DNA from: Aestuarierythrobacter sp037968495
Lineage (GTDB): Bacteria > Pseudomonadota > Alphaproteobacteria > Sphingomonadales > Sphingomonadaceae
DNA: 64,000 nt
Assembly: GCA_037968495.1 (NCBI GenBank)
Contig: JBBKVP010000043.1
Span: 1 to 64,000, forward strand
Direction of reading: 5' to 3'
Shown here: one piece after another, positions 53,337 through 60,976 of the stretch
Numbering within the stretch: position 1 is the stretch's first letter
Layout of the letters: each line of letters begins with the position of its first letter
Position numbers and translations under genes: made by a program
Notes under the pieces: model-generated
Told to the model about the DNA's origin: nothing
What the model saw: only the letters and a program-made list of their open reading frames with translations
The model's database searches: none

Positions 53337-54254
53337 GTGTCCCAATTAGAAAAGTCGTCTCCCGATCGTACCGGGCTCGTCTCCGCGCTCGGCGCATATG
53401 TAATGTGGGGCTTCCTGCCGCTCTATCTGATTTTGGTAAAAGCGGTTCCGCCTACCGAATTTGTAGCATGGCGGATTATCTTCACGGTGCCGATTTGCTT
53501 GCTGATCGTGATGCTGCGGCGACAAATGCCGGAAATTCGCTCTGCGCTGGCAAACAAGCGGGTTTTGCTTACGCTGTTCGGGAGCGCATTCCTGATCGGC
53601 GTGAATTGGTTCGTCTATGTTTGGGCGATCCAGAATGGCAATGTCTATGCGGCCAGTTTGGGCTATTATATCAACCCCTTGCTGAACGTAGTGCTTGGCA
53701 CGGTTTTCCTCGGTGAAGTACTCACCCGCAGGCAGTGGTTCGCCGCCACCTTGGCCGCTGCAGGAATACTGTTGCTGCTAGGCGGTGCGCTTACGACTTT
53801 ATGGATCAGCCTTACATTGGCCAGCAGTTTTGCCACCTATGGCCTGCTGCGTAAGACGGTCGCCGTGGGGGCGCTGCCCGGACTTACTATAGAATCCGGT
53901 CTTCTGTTGCCGCTGGCGCTGGGTATTGCTTGGGTGTTCGCGGCAGGCCCGGATGGATCTGCAGTTGCCGTAAGTACGAAAATGACCCTGACGATCATGC
54001 TTGGCGGATTCCTTACCGCGATACCATTGTTGCTGTTCGCGATTGCCGCACGCCGGATGAATTACTCGACGCTCGGCTTCATCCAGTTTGTCGCGCCGAC
54101 GATTGTCTTTATTTTGGGGCTGACAGTATTCGAAGAAGAGCTGCAGATGGTGCAACTCGCTTGCTTCATCATGATCTGGAGCGCGGCGACGATTTTCGTG
54201 TGGGATATTGTCCAGCGCAGCCGTGTCGCTGCTAAGGCATCAGCCGCCAGCTGA
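53337..54254 (+). CDS. rarD: RarD-type EamA transporter
   Basis: A 305-residue, ten-helix DMT transporter. The conserved RarD start is SALGAYVMWGFLPLYLILVK, with YAASLGYYINPLLNVVLGTVF in the second block. RarD-like proteins were named for chloramphenicol resistance; their normal substrate is uncertain. It starts with GTG at 53337, with a near-perfect SD 4 bases before. Its 3' end overlaps the pyrC 3' end by 23 bases (convergent). Confidence 0.9.
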   Translation: MSQLEKSSPDRTGLVSALGAYVMWGFLPLYLILVKAVPPTEFVAWRIIFTVPICLLIVMLRRQMPEIRSALANKRVLLTLFGSAFLIGVNWFVYVWAIQNGNVYAASLGYYINPLLNVVLGTVFLGEVLTRRQWFAATLAAAGILLLLGGALTTLWISLTLASSFATYGLLRKTVAVGALPGLTIESGLLLPLALGIAWVFAAGPDGSAVAVSTKMTLTIMLGGFLTAIPLLLFAIAARRMNYSTLGFIQFVAPTIVFILGLTVFEEELQMVQLACFIMIWSAATIFVWDIVQRSRVAAKASAAS

Positions 54255-55281
54255 GCGTTTCACCGGCATGGAACGGCACAATGCTGGTGCCATTCGCATC
54301 GATTGACGCAGGCACCTTATGCGGCATCCGTTCTAGCGTGATCGTGTCTTCATTCACCGGTAATCCGTAGAATTTGGGACCGTTGATGCTGGCAAACCCT
54401 TCAAACTTATCCAGCGCGCCCTCCTCATCGAACACGGCTGCATAGCTTTCGATAGCAAAGGGCGCATTGAATATCCCCGCACAGCCGCAAGCCGATTCCT
54501 TGGCTTCGACCGCATGCGGCGCGCTGTCAGTGCCGAGGAAATACTTTTCCGAACCAGACGTAGCCGCCTTGCGCAGTGTCAGCCTGTGCTTCTCGCGCTT
54601 GGCGACAGGCAGGCAATAAGCATGCGGGCGCATTCCGCCCACGAGCATGGCGTTGCGGTTCATGTGCAAATGCTGGGGTGTGATGGTTGCAGCCACCTGA
54701 GGCCCGCTGGCATCGACAAAAGCTACCGCATCAGCAGTGGTAATATGCTCAAAAACGACTTTGAGCTGGGGCATATCGCGCACGATCCCGGCCATGGTGC
54801 GCTCAATAAATACCGCCTCACGGTCGAAAATATCGACATCATGGTCCGTGACCTCACCGTGGACAAGCAGCGGCATCCCGATTTTCTGCATCCGCTCCAG
54901 CGCCGGACGGATTGCGGCGATATCGCTGACACCATGGGCTGAATTGGTCGTGGCATTGGCAGGATATAGTTTCGCTGCAACAAATGCCCCTGAAGCAAAG
55001 CCGCGCTCCATTTCATCAGGATCGCTGGAATCAGTCAGGTAACAGGTCATCAGGGGTGTAAAGTTCGCACCTACCGGCAATGCCGCCTCGATCCGCTCGC
55101 GGTACGCCACTGCCGCCTCTGCGTCGGTCACCGGCGGCGAGAGGTTCGGCATCACAATCGCGCGGGCGAACTGCTTCGCTGTATGCGCCACAACGCCTTG
55201 CATGATGTCGCCGTCACGCAGATGGACATGCCAATCATCTGGACGGCGGATGGTGATCGAATCTCTTGCCTGTACGCTCAT
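54232..55281 (-). CDS. pyrC: Dihydroorotase (class II)
   Basis: The pyrimidine enzyme that cyclises carbamoyl aspartate to dihydroorotate. The 349-residue TIM-barrel protein starts with the metal motif DDWHVHLRDG (H18, H20). The carbamylated lysine is in GAFVAAKLYPANATTNSAHG, and HVTTADAV-like EHITTADAV supplies a His. The size and lack of an ATCase domain match class II PyrC. It is separate from other pyr genes and divergent from ygfZ. Confidence 0.95.
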   Translation of the reverse strand: MSVQARDSITIRRPDDWHVHLRDGDIMQGVVAHTAKQFARAIVMPNLSPPVTDAEAAVAYRERIEAALPVGANFTPLMTCYLTDSSDPDEMERGFASGAFVAAKLYPANATTNSAHGVSDIAAIRPALERMQKIGMPLLVHGEVTDHDVDIFDREAVFIERTMAGIVRDMPQLKVVFEHITTADAVAFVDASGPQVAATITPQHLHMNRNAMLVGGMRPHAYCLPVAKREKHRLTLRKAATSGSEKYFLGTDSAPHAVEAKESACGCAGIFNAPFAIESYAAVFDEEGALDKFEGFASINGPKFYGLPVNEDTITLERMPHKVPASIDANGTSIVPFHAGETLSWRLMP

Positions 55282-55319
55282 GCCTTCCCCTTAATGGTCT
55301 GCGCACCTATCTGTCACCC

Positions 55320-56048
55320 ATGACTGCAACCAGATTGTTCGACCGCGCCGTAATCCGCCTCGCCCCGCCCGAGGCTGGCGAAGACGTCGCAGACTTCCTG
55401 CAAGGGCTAGTCACGAGTGATGTTACGGGGGTGCTACCTGTCTGGACAGCGCTGCTAACACCGCAGGGAAAGGCCCTTTTCGACTTCATGGTGTGGCCCG
55501 CTGAAGCCGGCGGACTGCTGATCGATTGCGAGGCGGGTGCCGCAACGGCGCTTGCAAAACGGCTCTCGCTATACCGCCTTCGCCGCAAGGTTTCGATCGA
55601 GCTAGACGAAAGCATGGGCGTCTTTTGGCAGAAGGACGCTGGCGATCAGGGCTTGCCGGACCCAAGGCTTGGCGATCTGGGCGCCCGCTGGCTCGGCCCC
55701 GTATCAGACAATGACGAAGCCGCCGAAAGCGAATGGCATGCCCACCGCCTATCGCTCGGTGTTCCGGAGGGCCGTGCGGAGCTGGGCGACGGCGAAACGC
55801 TATGGCTCGAGTGCAACGCGGCTGAGCTAAAAGGAGTGAGCTTCGATAAGGGCTGTTACGTGGGCCAAGAAAACACTGCGCGGATGAACTGGCGGCAGAA
55901 GATCAGCCGTCGTTTACTTGTCGTCTCGCTTGATCGTTCCGACGAGAAACGTCGCCGAATCGCCTATCCTGAATTGGGTCTCGCCATCGACCATTTGCGG
56001 GTTGCAGATCTTGAACCGGATCTCGCGCCGATCTGGTTGAAGCTCTAA
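55320..56048 (+). CDS. ygfZ: YgfZ/GcvT-fold folate-binding protein
   Basis: A 242-residue tetrahydrofolate-binding protein that helps maintain Fe-S enzymes. The signature KGCYVGQE is complete (with the redox-sensitive Cys) in the second half. The N-terminus has FLQGLVTSDVTGVLPVWTA, the GcvT-type barrel. I chose ATG 55320 (MTATRLFDRA). The 3' end overlaps the TetR gene by 4 bases (convergent). Confidence 0.9.
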   Translation: MTATRLFDRAVIRLAPPEAGEDVADFLQGLVTSDVTGVLPVWTALLTPQGKALFDFMVWPAEAGGLLIDCEAGAATALAKRLSLYRLRRKVSIELDESMGVFWQKDAGDQGLPDPRLGDLGARWLGPVSDNDEAAESEWHAHRLSLGVPEGRAELGDGETLWLECNAAELKGVSFDKGCYVGQENTARMNWRQKISRRLLVVSLDRSDEKRRRIAYPELGLAIDHLRVADLEPDLAPIWLKL

Positions 56049-56635
56049 CTCGCTAGAACGCCGTGTTCTTCAATCGAACGGTCAAGCATCGCGGCAGCAG
56101 CATTGCGCGCCTCATCCCGCGGCAATCCTAGCGCCTGCGACATTGCCAACCCCATCAACGCATCGCCCAGCGCCATGAGCACTAGCGTGAGCGTGGTCTT
56201 GTGGAGCGGCTCGGCATCTTCATGACCGCCCGCCAGCTCGTCGACCAACTCATGAATGGTCTCAACAATCGGATCGAGCGCATCCTCATTACCCGAAATC
56301 TGCATCCACGAAGCAAGCGCACCTGCTCCCTCGCGGTCGAAAGCATCAAATGTCAGGTCAACAATTTCGCGAGGACTGCCTAGCCCGGCCCGCTGGGCGA
56401 AAACCGCCTCGCGGATTGTGGCGCAAATTGCGGCGGCTAGATGCTTGGCGAGCGCCTTTTGCAAACCTGATGCAGAACCGAAATGATGGAGCAAGTTTGC
56501 GTGCGTCCGCCCGATCCTTGAGGCGACAGCCTTCAGCGTCACAGATTGCGGCCCGGTTTCGATCAACAGCGCGCGCGCCGCTTCAAGCGCGGTACGGCGG
56601 CTTTCCTCTGGGGAGAGGCGGCGACGGGTGGTCAT
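56045..56635 (-). CDS. TetR-family regulator
   Basis: A 196-residue repressor-like protein with the N-terminal TetR helix-turn-helix (LLIETGPQSVTLKAVASRIGRTHANLLHHFG region, residues about 22-55) and a helical ligand-binding domain. The typical TetR recognition helix YYHF-like LLHHFGS is present. The ligand and targets are unknown; no adjacent efflux or catabolic genes are obvious. It lies 28 bases from the GNAT gene on the same strand. Confidence 0.9.
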   Translation of the reverse strand: MTTRRRLSPEESRRTALEAARALLIETGPQSVTLKAVASRIGRTHANLLHHFGSASGLQKALAKHLAAAICATIREAVFAQRAGLGSPREIVDLTFDAFDREGAGALASWMQISGNEDALDPIVETIHELVDELAGGHEDAEPLHKTTLTLVLMALGDALMGLAMSQALGLPRDEARNAAAAMLDRSIEEHGVLAS

Positions 56636-56663
56636 TGGTAACGGATCTCAATTGTCAGCCTGC

Positions 56664-57290
56664 TTAGAAAGCCAGCGGTAGAACCACGCGCTCCGCCCTG
56701 CAAGTGTGCGGACGCATACGTAACAATGCGCGCGGGGTTTGAGCCGCGCGCATCACATCACTTTCTTCACTGTCCTCGCCCAGCTGCATTTCGTAACGCA
56801 TCGCAGGCGCCTTCGTCCCGCGGCCACAGCTGAAATCCATGCGGATTTCGCCGGTCGAGCGGAAGCCCAGTTTGGACAACACGCGGCCCGATTCCGGATT
56901 GTCCGTAAAGTGACCGGCGACCAAGCGCTTGTGGCCCAACATCCGCGCTACTTCCAACACCGCAGCACCTGCTTCACTGGCCATGCCCTGACCCCAATAT
57001 GGCCGAGCGATCCAATATCCGATTTGCGTGTCATCGCCATCTTCGCCGAGGCCAATCTGGCCGACCATGTGCGAGCCATCCAAACCAGGCATCGTAATGA
57101 CAAATCCCGGCCGCCATGGATCCTGCGCGCGCTTGGCAAAGGCTTGGGCATCTTCCGCGCGATAGGGCCATGGCGCACGCGCCAGATTGCGGACGATGCC
57201 TTCATCGTCCAGCCGGTCATGCAGCGCTTGCCAATCTTCGGGGAAGGCGGGCCGCAGGAATAACCTGTCGGTGCGGATAAACATCGTCAA
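56664..57290 (-). CDS. GNAT-family N-acetyltransferase (RimJ/RimL-like)
   Basis: A 208-residue acetyltransferase. The start is RTDRLFLRPAFPEDWQ (RimJ/RimL type), with the acetyl-CoA loop GYWIARPYWGQGMASEAGA and LVAGHFTDNPESGRVLSKLGF. Its target (ribosomal protein N-terminus or a small molecule) is unknown. The C-terminal 25 residues (TPRALLRMRPHTC...) look like a non-family tail. It heads a minus-strand pair with the TetR gene. Confidence 0.87.
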   Translation of the reverse strand: MTMFIRTDRLFLRPAFPEDWQALHDRLDDEGIVRNLARAPWPYRAEDAQAFAKRAQDPWRPGFVITMPGLDGSHMVGQIGLGEDGDDTQIGYWIARPYWGQGMASEAGAAVLEVARMLGHKRLVAGHFTDNPESGRVLSKLGFRSTGEIRMDFSCGRGTKAPAMRYEMQLGEDSEESDVMRAAQTPRALLRMRPHTCRAERVVLPLAF

Positions 57291-57369
57291 ACTCCTCTCG
57301 CCCCTACAGCAGGTTGTTAGCCTGTTCGCGTGACGCTTTCATTGCGAGGGAGGTTAGATGTGCAACGCC

Positions 57370-57491
57370 CGGGTTGAAAACCCGATCACAAATAAAGAGG
57401 GAGACAGGCCCCTCGTTAAAGGTGGCCCCGTCTCCCTCGAAACGCCAAATCATTGCTTGGCGGGGCCATCCTTGTGGACGGCCCTTTTATT
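57370..57491 (+). ncRNA. Candidate structured RNA (four consecutive hairpins)
   Basis: Four stems in 115 bases: CGGGTT/AACCCG (57370-57384, GAA loop), GAGGGAGAC/GTCTCCCTC (57397-57438), CGCCAA/TTGGCG (57443-57462) and GGGCCATCC/GGACGGCCC with one mismatch (57463-57484), then TTTTATT. On the plus strand this ends like a terminated small RNA. On the minus strand the second hairpin is followed by TTTATTTG, so part may be the rpmA terminator. I see no convincing plus-strand promoter, so transcription is unproven. Confidence 0.45.
57397..57438 (-). terminator. Likely terminator of rplU-rpmA
   Basis: A perfect 9-pair stem (GAGGGAGAC / GTCTCCCTC, with GGCC/GGCC inside) followed on the minus strand by TTTATTTG, about 65 bases after the rpmA stop. 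It overlaps the candidate plus-strand RNA. Confidence 0.65.
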
Positions 57492-57502
57492 GAGTCGTCC
57501 GA

Positions 57503-57772
57503 TTATTCGGCGGCTTCTGCCATCACGTCTACCGAGACGTATTTGCGGGCAAGTTTACCGGAATGGAAACGCACGCGGCCGCCCGAAAGCGCGAACAGTG
57601 TGTGATCTTTACCAATGCCGACATTGGCGCCGGGATAGAACTTGGTACCGCGCTGACGCACGATGATGTTGCCTGGAACGACTTCCTGGCTGCCAAACTT
57701 CTTTACGCCGAGACGGCGACCTGCTGAATCGCGACCGTTGCGCGATGAGCCGCCTGCTTTTTTATGTGCCAT
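57503..57772 (-). CDS. rpmA: 50S ribosomal protein L27
   Basis: An 89-residue ribosomal protein with the L27 signature AHKKAGGSSRNGRDS at the N-terminus and GGRVRFHSGK near the end. The start ATG 57772 lies 29 bases downstream of rplU, the universal order. Its N-terminus (AHKKAGGS) reaches the peptidyl-transferase centre. Confidence 0.97.
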   Translation of the reverse strand: MAHKKAGGSSRNGRDSAGRRLGVKKFGSQEVVPGNIIVRQRGTKFYPGANVGIGKDHTLFALSGGRVRFHSGKLARKYVSVDVMAEAAE

Positions 57773-57801
57773 TGCAAAATGCTCCGAATTCTATTGAGGC
57801 C

Positions 57802-58341
57802 TCAATCGGCCTTCTTTTTCGCTGCGGGTTTCTTGTCTGCTGCTGCCTTCTTAGGCGCTGCGTCCTTCTTAAGAGCGGCCTTCTTGGGAGCGGCCTTCTT
57901 GGCTGCTGGCTTGTCGTCAGCCTTAGGGGCTGCTTTCTTAGCCGGAGCCTTCTTGGCTGCTTCCGCCTTAGGAGCGGCTGCCTTGGCTTCCTTCTTGGGA
58001 GATTCTTCCGTCTTCACAGCCGCGGCTTTCTTAGGAGCCTTCGAATCGCCGACAGCCATGATGCGCAGCAGCGTCATCTGCTGACGGTGGCCTTGCTTAC
58101 GGCGATAGTTGTGACGGCGACGCTTTTTGAAAACGATCACCTTCTCACTCTTCGCCTGAGCGATGATTTCAGCCGAGACAGCAACTTTCGCCGCGTCCTT
58201 AACGCCGTCAGCATCGCCTGCCATCAGAACGTCGCCCAGCGAAATGGTATCGCCCGCTTCGCCAGCAAGCTTTTCAACCGCGATTTTGTCTCCGGCAGCA
58301 ACCCGATACTGTTTGCCGCCAGTGCGCACTACTGCGAACAT
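57802..58341 (-). CDS. rplU: 50S ribosomal protein L21 with Lys/Ala-rich C-terminal tail
   Basis: An L21 protein: residues 1-103 are the normal domain (MFAVVRTGGKQYRVAAGDK start, VFKKRRRHNYRRKQGHRQQM near residue 72-91). The remaining 75 residues are an extension of Lys, Ala and Pro (many KKAAPKK-like units) that resembles histone H1-like tails. The extension is in frame with no interruption, so it appears to be real. Such tails are known in some alphaproteobacteria and may bind rRNA or the assembly machinery. Confidence 0.94.
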   Translation of the reverse strand: MFAVVRTGGKQYRVAAGDKIAVEKLAGEAGDTISLGDVLMAGDADGVKDAAKVAVSAEIIAQAKSEKVIVFKKRRRHNYRRKQGHRQQMTLLRIMAVGDSKAPKKAAAVKTEESPKKEAKAAAPKAEAAKKAPAKKAAPKADDKPAAKKAAPKKAALKKDAAPKKAAADKKPAAKKKAD

Positions 58342-58545
58342 GGTGTTCTATCCGTTCATTGTCGTGTGTCGCATCATCCAGCATCGCGATCTTACGAAGG
58401 CTTTACATAGACAATGCGCCGGCAGCCCGCAAAGGGTGCCGGAAAGATGGGAGCCGTTAAGCGAAGCTGCCTGACCTGTCAACTTTAGTGACCGGTTTTT
58501 GGCGGCTCATTTTTCGTCTTACTGGCATGCGTCGCATAGGCTGCT
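58342..58545. other. rplU leader and divergent spacer
   Basis: A 204-base divergent spacer holding the rplU promoter (58454-58482, minus) and about 110 bases of leader. It also contains the promoter for the lipoprotein gene at 58546, which I could not identify. Confidence 0.5.
58454..58482 (-). promoter_or_regulatory. Likely rplU-rpmA promoter
   Basis: On the minus strand a perfect TTGACA -35 (58482-58477), a 17-base spacer and TAACGG as a weak -10 (58459-58454). The resulting leader would be about 105-115 bases long, which could hold L21-related control. Confidence 0.5.
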
Positions 58546-59070
58546 ATGGCGGTTTCCATGATACGTAAAGCCGTCATTGCAATTTTGCTGTTTTTCCTAG
58601 GCGCCTGCGCTGGAAGCGGAGACCGCTATCCCTCTCTGGAAATCCGCGATGTGGAGCGTGTGCAGGGATCGTTTGATCCAGTAAATGCGGGCCAATCCGC
58701 CCTACCTGCCCCGGTGGCGGCCCCCAGCGCAGACACAATTCAGCGCCTGTCCGATTTGACCGCATCAGTCTCCACAATTCATGCGGAATTCGAACGAGCT
58801 ACCCCTAAAACATCAAAAATTGTATCCTCCGCCCGCAATGCATCAGTCGCCAGTGATGGTTGGGCTTCAGCTCAGGTCGCGCTGTCCGATCTCGAATCGA
58901 TTCGCAGCCGCGCGGCTGTTGCACTGGCCGATATCGAAACGGTCTATGTCGGTGCCCGGCTAGAGGCGCAGCAATTGGATGCGATCACGGCAGCACGCAG
59001 AAAAGTTCTGGGCCTAATCGCTGAAGAAGACGCAGTGCTCGCCAGACTTCGCGGACAGATGGCAAGGTGA
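58546..59070 (+). CDS. Putative lipoprotein with coiled-coil-like repeats
   Basis: A 174-residue protein with a short N-terminal membrane segment and lipobox LGAC (C21, counting from ATG 58546), followed by a Pro/Ser stretch and three long Ala/Ser/Glu helices (residues about 60-174) that look like coiled coils. I do not recognise it. ATG 58558 is an alternative start. It precedes the Fnr gene by 7 bases, so they may be cotranscribed. Confidence 0.75.
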   Translation: MAVSMIRKAVIAILLFFLGACAGSGDRYPSLEIRDVERVQGSFDPVNAGQSALPAPVAAPSADTIQRLSDLTASVSTIHAEFERATPKTSKIVSSARNASVASDGWASAQVALSDLESIRSRAAVALADIETVYVGARLEAQQLDAITAARRKVLGLIAEEDAVLARLRGQMAR

Positions 59071-59077
59071 TCTTTCA

Positions 59078-59758
59078 ATGAGCCTCGCTTGCGCCACCTG
59101 CCCTGTCCGTGACAGTGCCGCTTGCTCGGTCCTAACCGAAGATGAGCGCGAGGTGCTTTCCGCTGCAGGCCGCACGCGCATGCTCAAACGCGGCGAAATG
59201 ATGTTTGCCGCAGGTGACGAAGACGCCGCCTGCGCAACGCTCGTCACTGGCGCGTTGAAGGTATGTTCTACGGACATCGATGGAAACGAACGCATCTTGG
59301 CGCTTGTCCATCCATCTGGCTTTATCGGTGAGCTATTCTTGCCTTTCGCGCATCATGATGTCGTTGCCCTGACCGACAGCAAACTCTGCACCTTTGCGAA
59401 GGGCGATTTCGAAGGCGCGATCGAACGATATCCAGCGCTCAGCCGCGCGCTGCTGCGCCGTTCGCAAGAGGATCTACACGCTAGCCGGGTGCTGATGGAA
59501 CTTGCCGGTAAACATAGCGCTGCCGAAAAGGTCGGTTCGTTCATGCTAGCGCTTGCCAATGCAGCAAGCTCATCCCCCTGCCATCCGGCGGATCACTTCG
59601 ATCTCCCGCTCAGCCGCGGAGATATGGCGAATATGCTTGGCCTGACGATTGAAACCGTCAGTCGCCAGATTACGCGCTTGGAAAAAGCTGGCGCTATCCG
59701 CCGCAACGGTTCGCGCGGGATCGAACTGGTCGACCCCGCGCTTCTCTCACCGGTTTGA
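59078..59758 (+). CDS. fnr: FNR-type oxygen-sensing regulator (Crp/Fnr family)
   Basis: A 226-residue CRP/FNR regulator with cysteines C5, C8, C16 and C104 (CATC, then AAC at Cx2Cx7C, and KLCTF). This is the FnrN/FixK-like arrangement for an oxygen-labile [4Fe-4S] cluster. The DNA-reading helix has IETVSRQITRLEK, with the E-x-x-S-R that reads TTGAT-N4-ATCAA. A perfect site of this kind lies at 60249-60262. It probably controls low-oxygen genes. Confidence 0.92.
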   Translation: MSLACATCPVRDSAACSVLTEDEREVLSAAGRTRMLKRGEMMFAAGDEDAACATLVTGALKVCSTDIDGNERILALVHPSGFIGELFLPFAHHDVVALTDSKLCTFAKGDFEGAIERYPALSRALLRRSQEDLHASRVLMELAGKHSAAEKVGSFMLALANAASSSPCHPADHFDLPLSRGDMANMLGLTIETVSRQITRLEKAGAIRRNGSRGIELVDPALLSPV

Positions 59759-59766
59759 TCAGCCGC

Positions 59767-60195
59767 TTAGACCAGCGCGATAATCACCGCTACGGCGAGC
59801 CCCCACCCGACAACCATCACAGGAAGGATCAGCATCTGCACCGCCGCTTCGGAGCCTGCGAGGCGTCCAGTGTTGGTGTCGATGCCGCGTGACATGAGCT
59901 GCCCCCAGCTCTTCACAAACTTGTCCGTCTGGGGCGTTTGACGCAGCATCATGCCGGGGACTGCGAAAAACATTCCGATGAATGTGACGATGATTGCCAT
60001 TGGAATGATCAGGCCGGGCGTAGACACAGCCGAAGCCATGATAGCCAGAAAACCAAGATAGCACGCAGCCATGGTGACATAGAGACCACGCGGCAGTTCG
60101 AAGCTGCGATCGACCTTCGGAGCCTGCTTTAGAACTACGTCTGTATGGATGGTCGCCTTGTCGGCAATTAGTTCGCGGGTCTGGGTCTGTGACAT
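59767..60195 (-). CDS. Putative membrane protein under FNR-type control
   Basis: A 142-residue protein with three hydrophobic helices: TMAACYLGFLAIMASAV, GLIIPMAIIVTFIGMFF and MLILPVMVVGWGLAVAVII. The cytoplasmic N-terminus is polar (MSQTQTRELIADKATIHT) and the loop LRQTPQTDKFVKSWGQLMS is soluble. I do not recognise the family. It ends 8 bases from the fnr stop (convergent) and a perfect FNR box lies 54 bases upstream of its start. Confidence 0.75.
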   Translation of the reverse strand: MSQTQTRELIADKATIHTDVVLKQAPKVDRSFELPRGLYVTMAACYLGFLAIMASAVSTPGLIIPMAIIVTFIGMFFAVPGMMLRQTPQTDKFVKSWGQLMSRGIDTNTGRLAGSEAAVQMLILPVMVVGWGLAVAVIIALV

Positions 60196-60248
60196 GGGGG
60201 CTTCTCCTCTTTGATGCCCCTTTATGCAGCCGCGATTCGCCTCATGCC

Positions 60249-60262
60249 TTGATCAGGATCAA
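60249..60262. promoter_or_regulatory. FNR box (anaerobox)
   Basis: TTGATCAGGATCAA, a perfect TTGAT-N4-ATCAA consensus, lies 54 bases upstream of the ATG at 60195 and just past the moaE stop. Being centred about 60 bases from the start codon, it could activate the membrane-protein gene at 59767. Confidence 0.85.
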
Positions 60263-60272
60263 ATCTGGCGGC

Positions 60273-60722
60273 TCATTGATTGTCCCACCGTGCGAGGTCC
60301 GCGTAATCTTCTGCGCGGGTTTCAATCCAGTGCCATTCGCCCGCGCGTTTTTCCCGTTTCCAAAACCAAGCGCGGCTCTTGAGATGGTCCATGCAAAAAG
60401 CGACGGCATCGATTGCGCCACGACGGTGCTTTGAAGCAGCGGAAACACACACAATCGGTTCGCCGGGCCGTAACTGACCGACACGGTGGACCATCAGCAG
60501 GCCCATCAGATCGAAACGGTCGAACACCTGATCAGCCAGACCATGCATGCCGGGAAGCGTGATCGGTTCATAATGCGTGAGCTCGAGCGCCTCGACGCCT
60601 CCTTCCGAGCGCACTTCGCCGACGAAGGTGCATATCCCGCCAAGACCGGGGTTGGCGTTTGAGAATTGGCCGATCAGCGTGCCGGGAATGAACATTTCCG
60701 TCAGCAGGCGAATATCACGCAT
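60273..60722 (-). CDS. moaE: Molybdopterin synthase large subunit MoaE
   Basis: MoaE, with the small subunit MoaD, adds sulfur to precursor Z to form molybdopterin. The 149-residue protein has GICTFVGEVRSEGG near the N-terminus, the active-site lysine region AASKHRRGAIDA and the C-terminal FWKREKRAGEWHWIE (a MoaE hallmark). It follows moaD after 8 bases. Confidence 0.95.
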   Translation of the reverse strand: MRDIRLLTEMFIPGTLIGQFSNANPGLGGICTFVGEVRSEGGVEALELTHYEPITLPGMHGLADQVFDRFDLMGLLMVHRVGQLRPGEPIVCVSAASKHRRGAIDAVAFCMDHLKSRAWFWKREKRAGEWHWIETRAEDYADLARWDNQ

Positions 60723-60730
60723 AGAGAGTC

Positions 60731-60973
60731 TCAGCCCCCGCTAACGGGAGGCAGCAATGCGATTTCATCGCCATCGGTGGCCGCGAGCGCGGTCTTGTCG
60801 GCAAGCACCTTGCCAGCGCAGGCGACATTTACTCGGTCCACCTGCAATTGTTCGGCAACCTCCGGTCCAACGAGTGCGAGCAAGCCAGCCCAGTCGAGCG
60901 GGCCTGCAACTTCACGTTCCTGCTCGCCAGCCAGGTCAGCGAGCGGGCCTAGAAACACTATGCGAATTGTCAT
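60731..60973 (-). CDS. moaD: Molybdopterin synthase sulfur carrier MoaD
   Basis: An 80-residue ubiquitin-like protein ending in the required double glycine (PPVSGG), whose thiocarboxylate donates sulfur to MoaE. It begins MTIRIVFLGPLADLAGE. The stop is 3 bases from the moaA end region, and it precedes moaE by 8 bases. Confidence 0.94.
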   Translation of the reverse strand: MTIRIVFLGPLADLAGEQEREVAGPLDWAGLLALVGPEVAEQLQVDRVNVACAGKVLADKTALAATDGDEIALLPPVSGG

Positions 60974-60976
60974 GGG

